From Bacillota bacterium (GTDB lineage: Bacteria > Bacillota > Clostridia > Acetivibrionales > DSM-1351), in contig JAEYNY010000033.1 in the NCBI GenBank assembly GCA_023412275.1, forward strand, positions 1 to 32,166: 32,166 nucleotides of DNA. The letters run 5' to 3'. The translations under genes and the position numbers were made by a program. Position 1 is the stretch's first letter. Each line of letters begins with the position of its first letter. This document shows positions 31,911 through 32,166 of this stretch, piece after piece. The notes beneath the pieces were generated by a model. The model saw only the letters and a list, made by a program, of their open reading frames with translations, was not told the origin of the DNA and did not search any database.

Positions 31911-32166
31911 GATGATTGGAAAGAGTAGAAAGCAGTTGGCTTTACAGAGAGCGGAAGAGTGGTGGAATTTCCGCAGGTTCAAGCTTTTGAAAATCATCCA
32001 TGAGTTGCAGCCTGAAATTTAATAAATGTTTAGACATGTATTGAAGTAGGGTGTGCCGGTGATGAGCCGTTATAAAACGAAGTGATTATTGTCATGTTAT
32101 TATTTTTCATGCTACAAAATAATTTGGGTGGTACCGCGAAAATAGCCTCGTCCCTTTGATGGAACG
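31911..32166 (+). promoter_or_regulatory. T-box riboswitch leader, truncated by window end
   Basis: Stem I base GATGATT (31911-31917) with AATCATC (31992-31998), AGTA (31924-31927), AGAGAGC (31946-31952), apical stem GCGGAA/TTCCGC, then the T-box GGGTGGTACCGCG (32126-32138) and the first arm of the terminator (GCCTCGTCCC) at the edge. TGGT suits a tRNA with discriminator A. The specifier lies in 31975-31990 and cannot be assigned by eye. The regulated gene is beyond the window; an aminoacyl-tRNA synthetase or amino acid gene is usual. Confidence 0.92.

Overview
The window is AT-rich, with low-GC Gram-positive (Firmicutes/Clostridia) features: strong AGGAGG-type ribosome binding sites, several TTG/GTG starts, T-box and glycine riboswitches, a SOS box of the GAAC-N4-GTTC type, the sporulation gene ylbJ, DegS/DegU-like regulators and rubrerythrin. 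A secreted single-domain GH11 xylanase points to a plant-polysaccharide-degrading, spore-forming anaerobe, possibly Ruminiclostridium/Clostridium cellulolyticum-like. The genus is an inference, not shown by the sequence.

Layout. 1-2726 (+): 3' part of recG, then rsmD, coaD and a coiled-coil protein. 2718-5187 (-): ylbJ and a separate ilvE unit, divided by a perfect 15-bp terminator. 5440-10111 (+): an ECF S component, then a run of three PLP-fold genes (MocR-type regulator, class I aminotransferase, cysteine desulfurase-like protein). 10112-11208: small genes and tRNA-Pro(GGG). 11263-12941 (-): an AGCS amino-acid/Na+ symporter behind a glycine riboswitch. 13097-17923: crcB, a sirtuin, a SOS-box-linked ATPase, a hotdog thioesterase, rubrerythrin, a small exported protein, a cyclase-family hydrolase and a GIY-YIG protein.

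17973-21089 is the most unusual part. Two copies of tRNA-Lys(CTT), each with its own promoter, flank a gene-poor, very AT-rich stretch. That stretch holds three diverged copies of a promoter/leader unit, a GH11 xylanase bracketed by a 14-bp inverted repeat, and a formylglycine-enzyme-like lipoprotein behind its own promoter and a structured leader I cannot name.

21263-28064 (+): a DegS/DegU-type two-component pair, a T-box leader controlling an acyl-CoA synthetase (an unexpected target), a short homocysteine S-methyltransferase-like protein with half a pterin-type domain, and a rhomboid protease. 28134-31256: pdxT and pdxS (vitamin B6 synthesis, minus strand) divergent from their likely MocR-type regulator pdxR; near-identical palindromes lie in front of pdxS and inside the 5' end of pdxR. 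31244-31747 (-): a small kinase-fold protein. The window ends inside a second T-box leader whose target gene lies outside.

I found no CRISPR array, transposase or integrase. Nothing here is clearly a new multi-gene system. The best leads are the T-box on an acyl-CoA synthetase, the tRNA-Lys-flanked xylanase segment with repeated promoter units, the leader of the FGE-like lipoprotein, the SOS box on the ATPase and the PdxR operator pair.
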